A stretch of 64,000 nt of DNA from DYRB01 sp963845265 (GTDB lineage Bacteria > Pseudomonadota > Gammaproteobacteria > Chromatiales > Chromatiaceae). The stretch is from assembly GCA_963845265.1 (NCBI GenBank), contig CAWJRN010000018.1, positions 1 through 64,000 on the forward strand, read 5' to 3'. The notes beneath the pieces were generated by a model. That model did not search any database, was not told the origin of the DNA, and saw only the letters and a program-made list of their open reading frames with translations. Positions 60,548-64,000 of this stretch are shown in pieces. Position 1 is the stretch's first letter. Each line of letters begins with the position of its first letter. The position numbers and the translations under genes were made by a program.

Positions 60548-60919
60548 ATGGGACCGGTCACCACCAAGGTGTTGTTGGAAAACCCGCGCAAGGGCGAACT
60601 TAAGCCGTTCGAGGTCTAGGCCCTGGCGGATACCGGGGCAGTGCATCTGTGCATTCCAGAGCACGTCAACGAGTTCGACGAGATCGATGGCAAAGAGGTG
60701 AGGATCACCGATGGCAGGCACCGCCTCGTGCCCTACGTCGGCCCGGTGGAGGTCCGATTCAAGAACCGGGCCGGCTTCGTCGGCGCCATGGCGATGGGGG
60801 ATCGGACCCTGCTTGGGGCCATCCCAATGGAAGACATGGACCTGGTCGAGATTCCAAGCACTTGGACCATCGACGTCAACCCCGGCAGCCCAAACATTGC
60901 GACCACCATCGTGAAATGA
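60548..60919 (+). pseudogene. retropepsin-like (clan AA) aspartic protease with an in-frame TAG
   Basis: The frame MGPVTTKVLLENPRKGELKP is followed by FEV, a TAG at codon 24, then ALADTGAVHLCIPEHV with the D-T-G-A active site. It continues GRHRLVPYVGPVEV, GAMAMGDRTLLGAIPMEDMD and NPGS to the TGA at 60917. The full-length family frame is therefore present except for one nonsense codon (GAG in copy 1). A re-start at the downstream ATGs would lose the active-site Asp. Copy 1 is broken differently, by loss of its 3' half. Confidence 0.8.
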
Positions 60920-60941
60920 CATTGTGACCAGGCGAACAGAC

Positions 60942-61748
60942 ATGAAAGACATCGACCGCAACCAGTACCTGATCGAAAACGAACCCTATTACTGCCCCGT
61001 GACCAACGAGGTAGAGATGTACGAGGCGGCCTACGCCGCCCGTATGCCCGTGATGCTCAAGGGCCCCACCGGGTGCGGCAAGTCGCGCTTCGTGGAATAC
61101 ATGGCCTGGCGGCTGAAGAAGCCACTGATCACCGTCGCCTGTAACGAGGACATGACCGCCTCGGACCTGGTCGGGCGCTTCCTGCTCGACATCAACGGCA
61201 CCAAGTGGCAGGACGGCCCCCTGACGGTCGCCGCACGCATCGGCGCCGTCTGCTACCTGGACGAGGTGGTCGAGGCCCGTCAGGACACCACCGTGGTCAT
61301 CCACCCGCTGACCGATCATCGCCGCAATCTCCCCCTGGAGAAGAAGGGCGAGCTGGTCACGGCCCACCCGGACTTCCAGATCGTCATCTCCTATAACCCG
61401 GGCTATCAGTCCCTGATGAAGGACCTCAAGCAGTCCACCAAGCAGCGCTTCGGCGCCATGGACTTCGACTACCCGAGCGCCGAGATCGAGACCGAGATCG
61501 TCTCCCACGAGGGCAAGATCGACCGGGCCACCGCCGAGAAGCTGGTCCAGGTCGCCCACCGCAGTCGAAACCTCAAGGGCCACGGCCTGGACGAGGGCAT
61601 GTCCACGCGCCTCCTGGTCTACGCCGCCCAGCTCATCGGCAAGGGCGTCGCGCCGGCCTCGGCCTGCCAGATGGCCCTGGTCCGTCCGCTGACCGACGAC
61701 CCGGATATGCGCGATACCCTCGACGCGGCGGTCAACACCTACTTCTAG
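60942..61748 (+). CDS. cbbQ: RuBisCO activase AAA+ subunit CbbQ (copy 2)
   Basis: The 268 residues differ from copy 1 only near the N-terminus (MKDIDRNQYL versus MPDIDRSQYL) as far as I can see. Walker A GPTGCGKS and Walker B are intact. I chose the ATG at 60942 to match copy 1 in length; an upstream in-frame ATG adds six residues. No cbbO accompanies this copy. Confidence 0.94.
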   Translation: MKDIDRNQYLIENEPYYCPVTNEVEMYEAAYAARMPVMLKGPTGCGKSRFVEYMAWRLKKPLITVACNEDMTASDLVGRFLLDINGTKWQDGPLTVAARIGAVCYLDEVVEARQDTTVVIHPLTDHRRNLPLEKKGELVTAHPDFQIVISYNPGYQSLMKDLKQSTKQRFGAMDFDYPSAEIETEIVSHEGKIDRATAEKLVQVAHRSRNLKGHGLDEGMSTRLLVYAAQLIGKGVAPASACQMALVRPLTDDPDMRDTLDAAVNTYF

Positions 61749-61779
61749 CCCCCTCTGCAATCGGACGAGGAGCTACGCG

Positions 61780-63030
61780 ATGTTGGTGGATATGGGAGAC
61801 ATGCTGCGCCACGCCCAGGCCCATGGGTATGCGGTGGGTGCGTTCGATCTGGTCAGCCTGGACTTTCTCCAGGCCATCGTCGCCGGCGCGGAGCAGCAAC
61901 GCGCGCCGGTCATCCTGAGCCTGGCCGAGTCCCACTACGGATACTTCGACCCAGAGCTGCTAATGCCCGCGGTGCGGGTCGCCGCCGAGCGGGCGACGGT
62001 GCCAGTAGCCATTCATTTGGATCACGGCAGCTCCATCGAGGCGGCGGTGCGGGGGATTCGCCAGGGATTCAACGGCGTCATGGTCGATGCATCCACCCAG
62101 CCCTTGGCAGAGAACATTGCCCGCACCAAGGCGGTGGTGGAGATGGCCCATGCCTGTGGTATCCCGGCAGAAGGGGAGCTCGGCTACGTGGCCGGGGTCG
62201 AGGGCGAAGACGCTGATCGCCACCCGGGAGAGGTGGTCTACACCGCCCCGGAGGAGGCCGAGCGCTACGTGCGCGAAACCGGCGTGGACTTTCTTGCCGT
62301 CTCTATCGGGACCGTCCATGGCCGCATGCGCGGGGAGCCGCGTTTGGACTTCGAGCGCCTTGCGGCCATTCGCTCCAGCGTCTCGGTCCCCCTTGTCATC
62401 CACGGGGGAACCGGGTTGAGTGACGCCCAGTTCCGGCGACTGATCGACAACGGGGTGGCCAAGATCAACTACTACACAGCCCTTGCGGACGCCGCTGGGG
62501 CCGCCATCCGAGGCAATGCACAAGCGGTGGACAAGGGCTCCTACACGGATTTGGTGCGAGGGACCCAGGATGCCATCCGCGCAGAGGTAGAGCGATGCAT
62601 CGCCGTCTGGGGCGGCGACGGGCAGGCAGAGGCGGTGCTCGCGGCGTGCCGGCCATGGCGCGAGGTGGAGCACCTGATCTTCTACAACACCGGGGACGTC
62701 CCCGAGGACCAGACAAGGGCCATGATGGCCGAAGGCCGCAGGGTCCTCGGGGACATCCCTGGCGTGCGTCAGGTGGTGACCGGGACCAGCATCGCGGACA
62801 GTGCCCCATACCGCTACTGTTGGGCAGTGCGTTTTTCCCACCCGGCGGTGATTGACGGCTACCGTGACCACCCAGACCACCAGGCCTTCGCCAACCGTCT
62901 GTTTCGGCCCCTGGCGGCGGACCGCATCACCATCGATTTTCGGCATGAGGAACAGGAAGTTGCTTCTGGCTCCAAAGCTGGAGAGAGCGGGCAAGTGGGC
63001 GGCGGGGTCTTTTCCCGGATGGAGCGTTAG
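61780..63030 (+). CDS. class II ketose-bisphosphate aldolase fused to a Dabb-like domain (copy 2)
   Basis: Up to about residue 160 the gene is essentially identical to copy 1. From 62262 differences accumulate, and the C-terminal Dabb-like part (HLIFYNTGDVPEDQTRAMMA, WAVRFSHPAVIDGYRDHPDH, ADRITIDF) is clearly diverged while keeping the domain's key residues. The frame runs about 25 residues beyond the domain (EEQEVASGSKAG...), so its natural end may have been altered at the duplication edge. Where copy 1 is followed by cbbO, this one is followed by unrelated sequence. Confidence 0.85.
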   Translation: MLVDMGDMLRHAQAHGYAVGAFDLVSLDFLQAIVAGAEQQRAPVILSLAESHYGYFDPELLMPAVRVAAERATVPVAIHLDHGSSIEAAVRGIRQGFNGVMVDASTQPLAENIARTKAVVEMAHACGIPAEGELGYVAGVEGEDADRHPGEVVYTAPEEAERYVRETGVDFLAVSIGTVHGRMRGEPRLDFERLAAIRSSVSVPLVIHGGTGLSDAQFRRLIDNGVAKINYYTALADAAGAAIRGNAQAVDKGSYTDLVRGTQDAIRAEVERCIAVWGGDGQAEAVLAACRPWREVEHLIFYNTGDVPEDQTRAMMAEGRRVLGDIPGVRQVVTGTSIADSAPYRYCWAVRFSHPAVIDGYRDHPDHQAFANRLFRPLAADRITIDFRHEEQEVASGSKAGESGQVGGGVFSRMER

Positions 63031-63154
63031 CGGACTCCAGGCTACGGGGGAGCGGCTGTGCGGAATACTTGCCCAATCTCTGGAGCTTCTTAACCAGATG
63101 GAGATCGAGACCGCCCATGCCTTGTCTCGCCCAGGCGCGGCTTTGCCAGGGTGC

Positions 63155-64000
63155 CTACCTGGGCTCGTCGGGAGCGGAATTTGTCCTGGTCATGCGCTCG
63201 GAAAGGTCCCCCGGGACCGCGAACGCGAAGGCCCGGCCGAGCTTTCGGCGCTCCAACAGGCCAAGGTCGGCCAGGGCCATCAGGTCGGCGCGGGCGGTCT
63301 GGTAGACGACGTTCTGGCTGCGCCGGTGGCCCTTGATGGAGTACAGGGCGTCAGGGTGGCGCAGGGCATGTCGCAGCAGCGCCAGTTGGCGATGATTCAG
63401 GGCCCCGCGGATGGCGTCGGAGCCACGCAGCAGGGTCTCGGTTGCCTTCAGCTCCGCCGCCTTGCGGTCGAGGTAGCCATAGAGCCCGTTCAGGGCGGCA
63501 AGGATGGTCTCGAGTTGATGGACCAGGAAGTAGGTGACATCGCCACCGTCGGTCTCGGTGAAGAGGTAGGCCTGGGCATACCGGGCCGGGGCCTTGCGCA
63601 AGACGCTGGAGATGGAGACGAACTCCATCAGCCAGTAGCCCTGGGACAGGGCGGACCAATAAAACAGGGCCCGGGCGACCCGGCCATTGCCGTCCGCAAA
63701 GGGGTGGTCGTAGGCCAGGGCAAAGTGCAGCAGGATGGCCCGCAGGATCGGCGGGATGAAGGGGGCTACGTCGGTGGCGTTGGCGAAGCGACAGAGGCGC
63801 TCCAGGCGCTCGGGCAACTCCCTGGCCGGTGGCGGGGTATGCAGGACTCGATGGGAGGCGTTGTCCACCACGTCGATGGCCTCGCCTGGATGACGCAGAC
63901 GACCCGCGGCAGTGGGATCGTCCAGGGTATCCAGGGTCAGGGTCCGATGCAGGCCGAGGACCACCTCCGCCGTCAGGGGCTCGCTGACCAGATCGCGGAT
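63155..64000 (-). CDS. Fic-family protein (5' end outside the window)
   Basis: The frame is open to the window edge and contains the Fic core HPFADGNGRVARALFYW, with the catalytic His and the phosphate-binding GNGR. A C-terminal winged-helix-like part follows (LNHRQLALLRHALRHP, YQTARADLMALADLGLLERR). Fic enzymes transfer AMP or other groups from nucleotides to proteins. I see no inhibitory (S/T)xxxE(G/N) helix in the visible part; it could lie upstream in the missing N-terminus. The protein may be a toxin or a housekeeping AMPylator. Confidence 0.88.
   Translation of the reverse strand: MRDLVSEPLTAEVVLGLHRTLTLDTLDDPTAAGRLRHPGEAIDVVDNASHRVLHTPPPARELPERLERLCRFANATDVAPFIPPILRAILLHFALAYDHPFADGNGRVARALFYWSALSQGYWLMEFVSISSVLRKAPARYAQAYLFTETDGGDVTYFLVHQLETILAALNGLYGYLDRKAAELKATETLLRGSDAIRGALNHRQLALLRHALRHPDALYSIKGHRRSQNVVYQTARADLMALADLGLLERRKLGRAFAFAVPGDLSERMTRTNSAPDEPR

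Noticed and set aside
1..64000. CRISPR array
   Set aside because: I saw no series of regularly spaced direct repeats and no cas genes anywhere in the window.

Overview
The window is GC-rich chromosomal DNA. It looks like a gammaproteobacterium of the Chromatiales (purple sulfur bacterium type). That is inferred from a form I RuBisCO operon with cbbQ and cbbO, the core blocks ispB / rplU-rpmA-obgE-proB and relA, and a high load of mobile DNA. No 16S rRNA or species-defining gene is present, so the genus is not claimed.

Region 1 (1-10.6 kb) is an accessory island ending at a tRNA-Pro(CGG) gene. Its left part is a remnant integron cassette array without an integrase: HNH nuclease, truncated nuclease-like gene and lipase cassettes, with two clear attC sites and one probable one. 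It also holds a decayed REP-associated (Y1) transposase and an OmpA-type gene. Beside the tRNA is an island integrase gene that has been split by a RIT-type element, which carries three tyrosine recombinases in a row between 31-bp inverted repeats.

Region 2 (10.6-22.8 kb) is core chromosome: tRNA-Pro, ispB, rplU-rpmA, obgE, proB, an orphan dnaE2 with a LexA box at its start codon, a gamma-glutamyltransferase and relA.

Region 3 (22.8-30 kb) is CO2-fixation locus 1: cbbL-cbbS, a broken retropepsin-like gene, cbbQ, a class II aldolase fused to a Dabb-like domain, and cbbO. CbbQ/CbbO are the RuBisCO activase pair; the aldolase-Dabb gene between them is the least explained member.

Region 4 (30-55.7 kb) is a stress and ion-homeostasis region: an eRF1-like protein, a BI-1 family protein, HPF/RaiA, NhaR, a CPA2 antiporter, a universal stress protein, an Mrp-like cation/proton antiporter cluster without a canonical MrpA, NhaA, a hydrolase, a DUF2076 protein and a P-type ATPase. 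Mixed in are many broken genes: a 3' nhaR fragment, a truncated antiporter, htpX without HEXXH and a deleted TerB-like gene.

Region 5 (55.7-64 kb) is CO2-fixation locus 2, in direct orientation about 33 kb from locus 1. It starts with a group II intron 3' end and a relA 3' fragment. It continues with cbbL (split at codon 25 by an IS66-type element carrying a DNA adenine methylase), cbbS, a nonsense-mutated retropepsin-like gene, cbbQ and the aldolase-Dabb gene. There is no second cbbO; a Fic-family gene runs off the window end. The two cbb loci are mosaics of near-identical tracts (cbbLS; cbbQ plus the aldolase N-terminal half) and clearly diverged tracts (promoter, cbbS-cbbQ spacer, Dabb domain). 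This is the pattern expected from gene conversion between old paralogous operons.
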